A stretch of 27,084 nt of DNA from Salinirussus sp. (GTDB lineage Archaea > Halobacteriota > Halobacteria > Halobacteriales > Haloarculaceae), in assembly GCA_028275005.1 (NCBI GenBank), contig JAQCNN010000066.1, positions 1 through 27,084 of the forward strand, given 5' to 3'. Under the pieces are notes generated by a model. That model was not told where the DNA came from and searched no databases. It saw only the letters and a program-made list of their open reading frames with translations. The translations under genes were made by a program, and so were the position numbers. Shown here piece by piece: positions 1 to 6,884 of this stretch (its first letter is position 1; each line of letters begins with the position of its first letter).

Positions 1-640
1 GGAGGAACTCGATATAGAGCCCGACCGGGGAGTCGCCTTCTGCCGCGTCGGGCAGCCCCGACAGCAGCGTCTCGTAGAAGGCCCGGTCGACGGCGTTTTC
101 CAGCGGTACCAACAGCCCGGTCTCGTCGTAGTCGGCGAGGGCGGCGGCCAGCCCGTCACCGAAGACCGTCCGGTCCAGCGTCTCCACGGCCTCCTCGACC
201 GACTCGGCGGCGAGCAGCCGCTGGATGTCGTCGTCGGAGAGCTCCCCCGCCCGGATGAGGTCGTCCTCGACCTCCTCGGTGTCGGCCCCGGAGTAGAGCC
301 CGCGTAACGCCGTCTTGATATTCCAGGCGTCGAACTTCCGGAGATACCTGGCGACGTAGTCGTACAGCGCCCCCTCGGACCAGCGCAACAGGTCCTCGAA
401 GTGTTTTGCGAGGTTCCGGTTGAGCGCGTACTCGATGAGGTCGACCCCCGCGTACCGCGCCCCGAGGGCATTCATCTCCGCCTCGTACTCGCTGTCCTCC
501 ATGAACCGGGCGACCTCGCCGGTCCCCATCCGCACCAGCTTCCGGTAGTCGTCGTCGCCAAACAGCACTGCCCGGCGCGACCGGACCCGGGAGGTGACGT
601 ACTCGTAGTTGCCGCCGGTCCGTTGCTGTTCGGTACTCAT
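1..640 (-). CDS. atpC: A-type ATP synthase subunit C (partial, left edge)
   Basis: N-terminal 213 residues of subunit C (V-type d-like), the funnel-shaped adaptor that joins the central stalk to the proteolipid ring of the archaeal A1Ao ATP synthase. Reading leftward from the ATG at 638-640 gives a start MSTEQQRTGGNYEYVTSRVR, then RFMEDSEYEAEMNALGARY and NRNLAKHFEDLLRWS, and a helical acidic protein containing the family-typical KFDAWNIKTALRGLYSG segment. The start is fixed by a 4-nt ATGA overlap with the stop of atpE. About 140 C-terminal residues of a usual ~350 lie outside the window. By the usual haloarchaeal order, atpF, A, B and D would follow beyond the edge; that is inference. Confidence 0.93.
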   Translation of the reverse strand, partial: MSTEQQRTGGNYEYVTSRVRSRRAVLFGDDDYRKLVRMGTGEVARFMEDSEYEAEMNALGARYAGVDLIEYALNRNLAKHFEDLLRWSEGALYDYVARYLRKFDAWNIKTALRGLYSGADTEEVEDDLIRAGELSDDDIQRLLAAESVEEAVETLDRTVFGDGLAAALADYDETGLLVPLENAVDRAFYETLLSGLPDAAEGDSPVGLYIEFL

Positions 641-1215
641 TGCTCGAACAGACGGTCGCTGACCGTTTTGAGGCTGTCCTCCCAGACCGCCTCGAGCACG
701 GAGTCGAAGGTGTTCTTCACGCGGACCCGCGACCCCTCGCTCTCGGCGACGACCCCGCCGAGGCAGTCGAGTTCGCCCGCGTACTCGTAGCCGTCGTACT
801 CCGCGAGGACCGACTCAAGCAGCTCCTGGTCGTCGGCCCGGCCGTACACCTCGACGGTCGCGTCGTCGTCGAACTCCGCGGCGGCGTCCTCGAGCAGCGC
901 CCGCGTCAGCTCCTCGCGGCCGTCCTCGAGGTCGGCGATAGCCTGCTCGACCGCCTCGCGGACCTCCTGGAGGACCTCCTGACGGGCCTCTAGACGGGCC
1001 TGCTTTGCCTCCAGCTTCGCACTGGAGAGCTTCTGTTCGCGCTCCTGCTCGACCTGTCGGGTGGCCTCGCGCTCGCGCTCCTCGCGGATGCGCTCGGCCT
1101 CGGCCTCGGCGTCCGCGATGACCTCCTCGGCCTGCTGGTCCGCCTCGTCGCGGATCTCCTTGGCCTGTGCGCGCGCTTCGTCTCGGATGTCCTCTACGAC
1201 TGTATCGAGGCTCAT
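637..1215 (-). CDS. atpE: A-type ATP synthase subunit E
   Basis: 192-residue peripheral-stalk subunit E, which pairs with subunit H to form the stator that ties the A1 head to the membrane part. The first ~95 residues are an uninterrupted Glu/Arg/Lys/Ala-rich coiled coil, followed by a mixed alpha/beta C-terminal domain with the family segment DCLGGVVAESEGSRVRVKNT (about residues 149-168) that contacts the catalytic head. Length is normal for the family. The ATG at 1215 lies 20 nt after the atpK stop, and the stop overlaps the atpC start by 4 nt, so K, E and C are presumably co-transcribed and translationally coupled. Confidence 0.96.
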   Translation of the reverse strand: MSLDTVVEDIRDEARAQAKEIRDEADQQAEEVIADAEAEAERIREEREREATRQVEQEREQKLSSAKLEAKQARLEARQEVLQEVREAVEQAIADLEDGREELTRALLEDAAAEFDDDATVEVYGRADDQELLESVLAEYDGYEYAGELDCLGGVVAESEGSRVRVKNTFDSVLEAVWEDSLKTVSDRLFEQ

Positions 1216-1235
1216 GAGTGGTTCAAAAGGCGGCG

Positions 1236-1481
1236 TTACAGTGTGAGGAACACGACAACCAGCGCCAGAATGACCAGCGTCTCCGGCAGAACCGTGAAGA
1301 TGAGCCCACGGCCGAACATCTCGTCGTCCTCGGCGACGGCCCCGACGGCCGCCGCGCCGATACCGCGCTCGGCGATCCCCGCGCCGAGTGCTGCGAGGCC
1401 GACCGCGAGGGCTGCACCCGCAGTTGGGCCGATTCCTACTGCCTGGAGTACGACTGTCGCAAGAGATCCTGTGTCGATCAT
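1236..1481 (-). CDS. atpK: A-type ATP synthase subunit K (proteolipid, c subunit)
   Basis: 81-residue hairpin membrane protein forming the rotor ring. Two transmembrane helices are visible: a Gly/Ala-rich helix at about residues 20-50 with GxAxGxA-type packing (AGAALAVGLAALGAGIAERG) and a second at about 58-80. Glu67 in LPETLVIL sits mid-membrane in helix 2 and is the expected ion-carrying carboxylate. It is a single hairpin, not a duplicated V-type c subunit. Unlike the rest of the operon it is separated from the preceding gene atpI by 168 nt, with a TATA-like box 40-49 nt upstream, so extra transcripts from here could supply the many copies needed per ring (inference). Confidence 0.95.
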   Translation of the reverse strand: MIDTGSLATVVLQAVGIGPTAGAALAVGLAALGAGIAERGIGAAAVGAVAEDDEMFGRGLIFTVLPETLVILALVVVFLTL

Positions 1482-1649
1482 GATTATGTCTTAGGCACTT
1501 TTACACTCCCATAGCATAGGCTTAAAGCTTCTCAAAACGTGCCGGAGGCCTCCCCTCGAAGCCGTTTGACACCGCTGGCCGGGGCTACCCGAGTGTGGCT
1601 CGAACCGGCCGGCCTCGTCACGAACCGAGCGCGAAAACGGGTGCCCGCC
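1482..1649 (-). other. atpI-atpK intergenic region
   Basis: 168 nt without a gene inside an otherwise tightly packed operon. On the minus strand it holds a perfect 10-bp palindrome (GGAGGCCTCC, 1544-1553), then a TATA-like box (1521-1530) and about 40 nt before the atpK ATG. No open frame resembling a protein and no U-rich terminator is apparent. Confidence 0.6.
1521..1530 (-). promoter_or_regulatory. candidate TATA box for atpK
   Basis: Reads AAGCTTTAAG on the minus strand, inside an A/T-rich island in GC-rich DNA. Its centre is ~44 nt from the atpK ATG, which would put transcription start near 1499 and leave a leader of ~18 nt. Sequence match and position only; no transcript data. Confidence 0.45.
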
Positions 1650-3905
1650 TCAGTCGGCCGTGTGCTCGCGGTCGTGGCCAAAGGGGAGGTAGGCCTTGCC
1701 GCCGCCCTCGTAGAACTTCCCGAAGAACTCGACGTACTCCAGGCGGATGGCCTGCAGTCCGGCGGAGGTGATGCCGAGCACGAGCACCAGCAGGTGACCG
1801 AGCACGAGGACCACAACCCCGGCGAGGGCGCCGACGACGAGCGCGACCGCACCCTCGCCGTTGACCAGCCCCGAGAAGACGACCTCGTCCGGGACGGGCG
1901 CCTCGTTCATGAAGAAGATGAAGTGGAACTCGCCGTCCGAGAGGGCCGCGCCGAAGACCAGGAGATTCACCGCCAGCGCCATGCCCGCCTTCGCCAGCAG
2001 CACGGCCGCGATCCTGGTGTAGGAGACGACGTGGCCGAAGGTCTCGGTGATCGACTCGATGATCCCGATGGCGCCCTCGGCGACCGCCACCAGCACGATC
2101 CCGACGACGAGCAACAGCAGCGTCGGGTCCATGACCAGCCCGAGCCCGGGGACCGTGAACAGCTCGACGAACGGAAGTCCCTGAAACCCAAGCGGGAGCG
2201 CCACGTTCTCGATGACCTCACCGGTGACGGGGTTCGTCGCCCCCTCTGTGGCGAACACCTCCCACATGAAGCCCGGCTTGGCCTCGACCGCCGTCCGGGT
2301 GAACACCCACGCCCACAGGCCGACGGTCATGATGATCCAGGAGAAGCTCTCTAGGAAGGCCTCGCCAACACCGTGTTCGAGGTTGTTCACGAAGTCGAAG
2401 AGGCGGCCGACGACGATATGCAGGACGCCGACAACCCCGCTCAACAGCAGCCACGCGTAGGCGTAGTAGACGAAGTGTGGCTGCAGACCCTTGTGGATCG
2501 GCGGGCTACCGGCCCAGACGATCTCGCCGAGCCCGTGGAGCCCGAAGAACTCGCCGTAGAGGACGCCAAAGACAGCCGTGAACGCACCGGACCAGACGCC
2601 GATACCGCCCAGACTCTTGAGCACGTCACTGTCGAATGCCCGTATCATCCCGTATCCGATACCCATGTACAGCAGCCCGTACCCGAGGTCGCCGATCATG
2701 AACCCGAAAAACAGCGGGAACGTCAGGAGCATCACGATCGTCGGGTCGAGCTCGGAGTACTTCGGGCGGTTGATGATCTCCACCAGCGATTCGAACGGCT
2801 TCACCCCGCCAGGGTTGTTCTGGATGACCGGCGGGTCGGTTGCGCTCATCGTCACGGTCCCCCCGTCGGCGGCCGTCCGGTCGTCGCCGCCGTCGGTCGC
2901 GACGTCACCGCCGTCCGCGGCCGCCGTCGGCTCCGGCGACCCCGCGCCGCCCGGCTCGCGTTCGGCGACGCGACCCTCCTCGTCGTACTCGGCCTGCTCG
3001 AGTTCGGATATCTCGACGTGTTCGCCGACGGCCTCGTGCAGTGTCGCCACGAACTCGTCGTACTCGCCGGTCGGGATCCACCCCTCGGCGACGAAGGCGT
3101 TCTCCGTCGTCGCAAAGGACAGCGGCGCCTCGCGGCGCTGGACCTCGACTGTCAGTTCCTCCTCCGCCGCCAGCAGGAAGGGGCCGACGTCGGCGGCAGT
3201 CTCGTCGAGTTCGTCCTCGATGGTCCCGAGCTCCGCCTCGAGTTCGGCCTTTCGCTCGGCGAGCTCCTCGCGATACTCCTCCGGGCTCCCCTCCCCATCG
3301 GGAACCTCCAGTTCCGTGAACGTCGCCCCGACGAGCGCGCTCTGGAGGGTCGACTCGTCGGCGTACGCGAACACGCCGACGACGTCCTCGCCCGTGAAGA
3401 GCTCGTAGGTGTCGACCTCCGAGCCGGCCAGGGCTGCCTCGACGTCGTCGGGGCCGGCCTCGCCGACCCGGACCGACAGGCTGTCGTAGCCCGACAGGAG
3501 GTCGATGTCGACCCCGAGGTCGACGAACGGTTCCATCGTGTCGAGTCGCTCCTCGACCACATTGAGCTCGTCACGAACCCCGCTGCGGCGGTCGTCGAGT
3601 TCGTTGACCTCCTGGCGGACCGCCTCGAGTTCCGCCTCGAGGGTCTCGTCGGTGACGACCTGATTCGTCGCCTCGATATCGGCCTCCTCGACGTCGAGGA
3701 TGGCCTGTAGCGACCGAACGGTGACGAGCTTCTCGGCGGCCTCGTCGGCACCCTCGACCGGGTCACCCGGGGTAAAGCCCTCCCAGGAGCCGTCGTACTC
3801 GGTGAGATGGAGGAGGTGGAGGTCGTGGACGGTCGCGACGACCTCGTCCATGACGGGCTTTGAGCCGGTCACCGAGACCCGGCTCATCCGCTCAGGTCTG
3901 AGCAT
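1650..3905 (-). CDS. atpI: A-type ATP synthase subunit I (a subunit)
   Basis: Membrane stator subunit that forms the ion half-channels against the AtpK ring and anchors the peripheral stalks. From the ATG at 3903-3905 (MLRPERMSRVSVTGSKPVMD, the usual haloarchaeal start) it is 751 residues. The N-terminal half is cytoplasmic with coiled coils (about 85-125 and 205-240), the C-terminal half holds 7-8 membrane helices starting near residue 388. Seen in it are PKYSELDPT (381-389), GDLGYG (405-410) and the SYTRIAAVLLAKAGMALAV helix carrying the essential ion-pathway Arg of the family. Residues ~311-357 are a Gly/Asp/Ala-rich low-complexity linker between the halves. The start overlaps atpH by 14 nt; an alternative ATG at 3887 would avoid the overlap. 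Confidence 0.95.
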   Translation of the reverse strand: MLRPERMSRVSVTGSKPVMDEVVATVHDLHLLHLTEYDGSWEGFTPGDPVEGADEAAEKLVTVRSLQAILDVEEADIEATNQVVTDETLEAELEAVRQEVNELDDRRSGVRDELNVVEERLDTMEPFVDLGVDIDLLSGYDSLSVRVGEAGPDDVEAALAGSEVDTYELFTGEDVVGVFAYADESTLQSALVGATFTELEVPDGEGSPEEYREELAERKAELEAELGTIEDELDETAADVGPFLLAAEEELTVEVQRREAPLSFATTENAFVAEGWIPTGEYDEFVATLHEAVGEHVEISELEQAEYDEEGRVAEREPGGAGSPEPTAAADGGDVATDGGDDRTAADGGTVTMSATDPPVIQNNPGGVKPFESLVEIINRPKYSELDPTIVMLLTFPLFFGFMIGDLGYGLLYMGIGYGMIRAFDSDVLKSLGGIGVWSGAFTAVFGVLYGEFFGLHGLGEIVWAGSPPIHKGLQPHFVYYAYAWLLLSGVVGVLHIVVGRLFDFVNNLEHGVGEAFLESFSWIIMTVGLWAWVFTRTAVEAKPGFMWEVFATEGATNPVTGEVIENVALPLGFQGLPFVELFTVPGLGLVMDPTLLLLVVGIVLVAVAEGAIGIIESITETFGHVVSYTRIAAVLLAKAGMALAVNLLVFGAALSDGEFHFIFFMNEAPVPDEVVFSGLVNGEGAVALVVGALAGVVVLVLGHLLVLVLGITSAGLQAIRLEYVEFFGKFYEGGGKAYLPFGHDREHTAD

Positions 3906-4224
3906 GGACTGCCTCCTCGAACAGCTCGACGACGTGCTCAACAACCTCCTCTGTGCGCTCCTCGGCGGCCGCGGTCAGCTGTTCGCGCTCCTCGCGGCCC
4001 TCCTCCAAGATCCGCTCGCGTTCGGCCTCGACCTCTTCGCTGGCCTCCGCAAGCCGCTGTTCGGCGGCTGTCTGTGCCTCCTCGCGGGCCGTCTCGCGTA
4101 TCTCGTCGGCCTCGGCACGGGCCTCCTCGACGCGCTCCTCGGCCTCCTCGCGGGCCTGTTCGACGATCTCGTCGGCCTCCCGCTCCGCATCTTTGATGCG
4201 CTCGAGAACCTGTGTCTGTGGCAT
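3892..4224 (-). CDS. atpH: A-type ATP synthase subunit H
   Basis: 110-residue subunit H, the second strand of the peripheral stalk with AtpE, first gene of the operon. It is an almost continuous coiled coil rich in Glu, Ala and Arg (MPQTQVLERIKDAEREADEI onward) with no hydrophobic segment, as expected for the right-handed E/H stator coil. Length fits the family (about 100-110). Its end overlaps atpI. The 103 bp upstream is shared with the divergent methyltransferase gene and should carry the operon promoter. Confidence 0.92.
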   Translation of the reverse strand: MPQTQVLERIKDAEREADEIVEQAREEAEERVEEARAEADEIRETAREEAQTAAEQRLAEASEEVEAERERILEEGREEREQLTAAAEERTEEVVEHVVELFEEAVHAQT

Positions 4225-4253
4225 TCCTCAATCGTCTCAATGTATTGGGAGTC

Positions 4254-4263
4254 CCTATTTGGT
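4254..4263 (-). promoter_or_regulatory. candidate TATA box of the atp operon
   Basis: Minus-strand CCAAATAGGG, centre about 34 nt before the atpH ATG, implying a leader of only a few nucleotides. It is the best A/T-rich element at suitable spacing; the match to the haloarchaeal TTTAWA consensus is only moderate. Confidence 0.35.
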
Positions 4264-4295
4264 AGTTGCGAAAGTGTGCGAGGGGAAAGCAGGGG

Positions 4296-4302
4296 GATTA
4301 TT
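4296..4302 (+). promoter_or_regulatory. candidate TATA box of the methyltransferase gene
   Basis: GATTATT centred 29 nt before the ATG at 4328, consistent with a leaderless transcript. It is divergent from and ~40 bp away from the atpH box, so the two promoters sit back to back. Confidence 0.35.
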
Positions 4303-4327
4303 GCGGTTGCCGCCCAATCACGTGTCG

Positions 4328-4948
4328 ATGGGCGTCCTCGAGAACAAGGCGCGTGCCCGAACGTTCTACAAGTACCTCTCGAAGGTCTACGACCGGATCA
4401 ACCCCTTCATCTGGAACGAGGAGATGCGCAACGAGGCCATCGGGATGCTCGACATCGAGCCCGACGACCACGTGCTCGACGTCGGCTGTGGAACCGGGTT
4501 CGCCACGGAAGCGCTCCTACAGCGCACCGAACACGTCCACGGACTCGACCAGAGCGGTCACCAACTCCAGCGGGCCTACGGGAAGTTCGGCAAGCGCGGC
4601 CCCGTCAGGTTCTACCGCGGCGACGCCGAGCGCGTTCCCTTTGCCGACAATGCCTTTGACGCGGTCTGGTCCTCGGGCTCGATCGAGTACTGGCCGAACC
4701 CTGTCGACGCCCTGGCCGAGTTCCGCCGCGTCACCAAACCCGGCGGCACGGTGCTCGTCGTCGGCCCGGACTACCCCGACAACACCGTCTTTCAGAAGCT
4801 CGCCGACGCGATCATGCTGTTCTACGACGAGGAGGAGGCCGACCGGATGTTCGCCGAGGCCGGCTACCCCGACTTCGAACACCACATCCAGCAGGCCCGC
4901 CCCGGCAGTCCCCGTGCGATCACGACCGTTGCCCCAATCCCGGAGTGA
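4328..4948 (+). CDS. MenG/UbiE-like SAM-dependent methyltransferase
   Basis: 206-residue class I methyltransferase. Motif I VLDVGCGTGFATEALL is at residues 49-64, the acidic motif II follows as HGLDQS (71-76), then GDAERVPFADNAFDAVWSSG (98-117) and the post-motif KPGGTVLVVGP (137-147). The N-terminus (ARTFYKYLSKVYDRINPFIW) is typical of demethylmenaquinone and related quinone or prenylquinone methyltransferases, so the best guess is methylation of the respiratory (mena)quinone ring. Substrate cannot be decided from sequence alone. The ATG at 4328 was chosen because the upstream frame is shadow of atpH. Being next to atpH fits a respiratory role but is circumstantial. Convergent with the pilin-like gene 32 nt downstream. 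Confidence 0.78.
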   Translation: MGVLENKARARTFYKYLSKVYDRINPFIWNEEMRNEAIGMLDIEPDDHVLDVGCGTGFATEALLQRTEHVHGLDQSGHQLQRAYGKFGKRGPVRFYRGDAERVPFADNAFDAVWSSGSIEYWPNPVDALAEFRRVTKPGGTVLVVGPDYPDNTVFQKLADAIMLFYDEEEADRMFAEAGYPDFEHHIQQARPGSPRAITTVAPIPE

Positions 4949-4980
4949 GGGCCGGGTCGGAGCCACAGGCCCCACACCGC

Positions 4981-5430
4981 TCAGGCCACCGTCTCCAGGC
5001 GTGTAACCACCCCCGCGTCGGTCCGGACTGTCACCGAGACACTGTCCCCGGGGTCGAGCTGTGTGTTCGTCGACGCGAGCCGGAGTGTGGCGGTCTCCCC
5101 GGCCCGCCACCGGCCGCTGTGGGCGCTGTTGAACGGGCCGGTCGGCCCGCTCTCGAAGCCGGTCGCGGCGAAAAATGGGACCGGTGGCTGGTGGGTGAGG
5201 GGTGCCCCGTTGACCTGGACAGCCACGTCCAGGGCGGCCACAGTGAGGGTGTCACCGCCCTCGTGTGTGAGCGCGACCCGGTCCGGGCCGGCCTCGGCTG
5301 TCAGACTCAGCCGTGTGGTCGGGACCGTCGCCGGCTCGGCGGCCGGGGCGGCCGCGAACACCGCGGCCCCGGCGACAACCACGACCCCGAGGAGCGCAAC
5401 GGTACCGACGACGGAGCTGACCGCGCGCAT
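4981..5430 (-). CDS. Type IV pilin-like secreted protein
   Basis: 149 residues. The N-terminus MRAVSSVVGTVALLGVVVVA resembles the haloarchaeal class III (prepilin) signal: a very short positively charged stretch, a small residue, then a hydrophobic helix (about residues 4-27). Processing by the prepilin peptidase PibD after Ala3 is therefore likely, giving a pilin-like or adhesive surface subunit. The rest is a Thr/Val/Gly-rich beta domain (sequence such as GGDTLTVAALDVAVQVNG). It resembles archaeal type IV pilin N-terminal domain proteins (DUF1628-like), by recollection. It lies on the same strand as the secreted protein 62 bp upstream, perhaps as one unit. No pilus ATPase is nearby. Confidence 0.65.
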   Translation of the reverse strand: MRAVSSVVGTVALLGVVVVAGAAVFAAAPAAEPATVPTTRLSLTAEAGPDRVALTHEGGDTLTVAALDVAVQVNGAPLTHQPPVPFFAATGFESGPTGPFNSAHSGRWRAGETATLRLASTNTQLDPGDSVSVTVRTDAGVVTRLETVA

Positions 5431-5492
5431 GGGGCGGGCTGGCCGCGGCTTCCTACTTGAACACTGGCCGCGCCCCGAGTGTCGCCGGGCAA

Positions 5493-6731
5493 CTACGGCC
5501 CCGACAGCGTCACGTTCGCGGCCCCGGCTGTGGCGTTCACCCGGAAGCTACCGGCGGGCTGGACTGTCAGGAGACGCCCGTCATCCCCGGTCGCGCCGAC
5601 GCGCTGCCCGTTAATACGGACCGTCGCGTCGACCGCCGTGGTGTTCGGGTTCTCCGGGCGTGTAACAGCGACCGCCATCGGACCTGTGGGGTGGGTTGCG
5701 TTGACCTGGACCCGGAGACTGTCGGTGCTCGCAGCCCGTGTCAGCGCGACCGGCACCGCCTCCGGCGCGTTTGCCTGGGTCTCGTGGAACACGTTCCGGG
5801 TCGCGCCGTCGAGATAGGCCTGGAGGTCACCCTGTGGGTGGGAGGCCTCGATGAGGTAGACCGACGCGTCCCCGAACCCGCTCAGGCTCGGGCTACCGAT
5901 GGCGTTCTCGAACACCCAGGGGTAGAGCTCGCCCGCGCGTTCGTAGGCAGCAGTGATGCTCTCGAACCGGTTTGCCTCGCCGGGGGAGCGGTCAGCACGG
6001 AGTGTTGCCTGCCGGAGGTAGGTCCCGTCGTCGACGGTCGCCGCCACGAGCCCGTCGCTTGCGGCCTCGAGGTAGACCGTCCGGGAGCCCCTGGCGCCGG
6101 TCGTGCCGGCGATAACCCGGTCGAGGACAGGGTTGGGGAGGGCGACGAGACTCCCGCGCAGCCGGGCGACCTGTGTCTGTGTCTCGACCGGTAGCGAGAG
6201 CCTGGGCGACCCCCCGGCCCGCTCACCCAGGCGGTCGAGTAGCGCGCGCTCCTGTGCGGCGGCAACCCGGACCGCCCCGACCCGGCGAAGGAAGGCTGAC
6301 GTCTCGATCTCGTCCTCGCTGTACGCGGTCAGTAGCTGTCGCTGGCGGTCGCCCAGCCGGTCGAACCGTTGCTCGATGCCGGCCAGGGCGTCGGTGACCA
6401 CGCCGAGTCGGGCCGACGGTGACCCGGCGCGCTCGAGTCGCTCCTCGAGGGTGAGTTCGGCGTGTCGGCCGCCAACACGGGTCGCCCCGACCGAAACCGC
6501 GCTCGCGACGTCGAGGTCAGCCTGTGCGTACGTGCGCCTCGTGACGCCACTCAGGGCCGCCTGATTCGGTGTGTCGGCGAGTGTGAGGACCGCGCCGGGA
6601 CCCGCCTGCGGGTCTGTCGCGGGGGGTTCGGAGGTGACCGCGCCGGCGCCGGCACCGGCACCGGCGAGGAGGAGTCCGGCCACGAGAAGACCGGCGAGTG
6701 CGAGCAGCCGGGGACCGTGGAGGGCGGTCAT
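5493..6731 (-). CDS. Secreted haloarchaeal protein of unknown function
   Basis: 412 residues. Residues 1-31 form a signal sequence with a Leu/Ala/Gly h-region ending in an Ala-Gly repeat (GAGAGAGAV), written in DNA as tandem GCCGGC-like units near 6640-6665. The middle is mostly helical with likely coiled coils (about 90-200, e.g. LAGIEQRFDRLGDRQRQLL). The last ~45 residues (DATVRINGQRVGATGDDGRL) look like an Ig-like or carboxypeptidase-regulatory beta-sandwich. No second membrane helix, so it is probably exported and possibly soluble or surface-associated. It may belong to the haloarchaeal DUF7094/DUF7096 group, which I recall but cannot verify. It is divergent from the membrane-tethered winged-helix gene, sharing a 153-bp promoter region; a functional pairing is inference. 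Confidence 0.7.
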   Translation of the reverse strand: MTALHGPRLLALAGLLVAGLLLAGAGAGAGAVTSEPPATDPQAGPGAVLTLADTPNQAALSGVTRRTYAQADLDVASAVSVGATRVGGRHAELTLEERLERAGSPSARLGVVTDALAGIEQRFDRLGDRQRQLLTAYSEDEIETSAFLRRVGAVRVAAAQERALLDRLGERAGGSPRLSLPVETQTQVARLRGSLVALPNPVLDRVIAGTTGARGSRTVYLEAASDGLVAATVDDGTYLRQATLRADRSPGEANRFESITAAYERAGELYPWVFENAIGSPSLSGFGDASVYLIEASHPQGDLQAYLDGATRNVFHETQANAPEAVPVALTRAASTDSLRVQVNATHPTGPMAVAVTRPENPNTTAVDATVRINGQRVGATGDDGRLLTVQPAGSFRVNATAGAANVTLSGP

Positions 6732-6831
6732 CGTGACCCTGTACCCGTCGCGTACACAAAAAGGATTAGCCTTCCGTCGGGAGCACGTAACGCCGCGAGC
6801 GAGCCGTAGACAGTTTATGCGACCGTCTGAC

Positions 6832-6839
6832 GTTTTATC
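6832..6839 (+). promoter_or_regulatory. candidate TATA box of the winged-helix membrane protein
   Basis: GTTTTATC, centre ~49 nt before the ATG at 6885, giving a leader of ~23 nt. A second A/T-rich element, CAGTTTATG, lies ~20 nt further upstream. The region 6732-6884 also has to contain the promoter of the divergent secreted gene; a run CAAAAAGGATTAG near 6757-6769 is the most likely place for it. Confidence 0.4.
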
Positions 6840-6884
6840 ACCCGATAGAAAGGGTTTTGACGCCGCGCCGTCCAGGTGGCAGGT

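Noticed and set aside
2373..3710. Long open frames opposite atpI, and similar long antisense frames across most genes (e.g. 8988-9998, 24462-25427).
   Set aside because: They mirror high-GC haloarchaeal genes in other frames; Arg/Pro/Ser/Asp-rich, no family motifs, while the opposite strand carries well-recognised proteins.
6638..6668. GCCGGC-type tandem repeat as a regulatory or mobile repeat.
   Set aside because: It encodes the Ala-Gly stretch at the signal peptide end of the secreted protein and is explained by coding low complexity.
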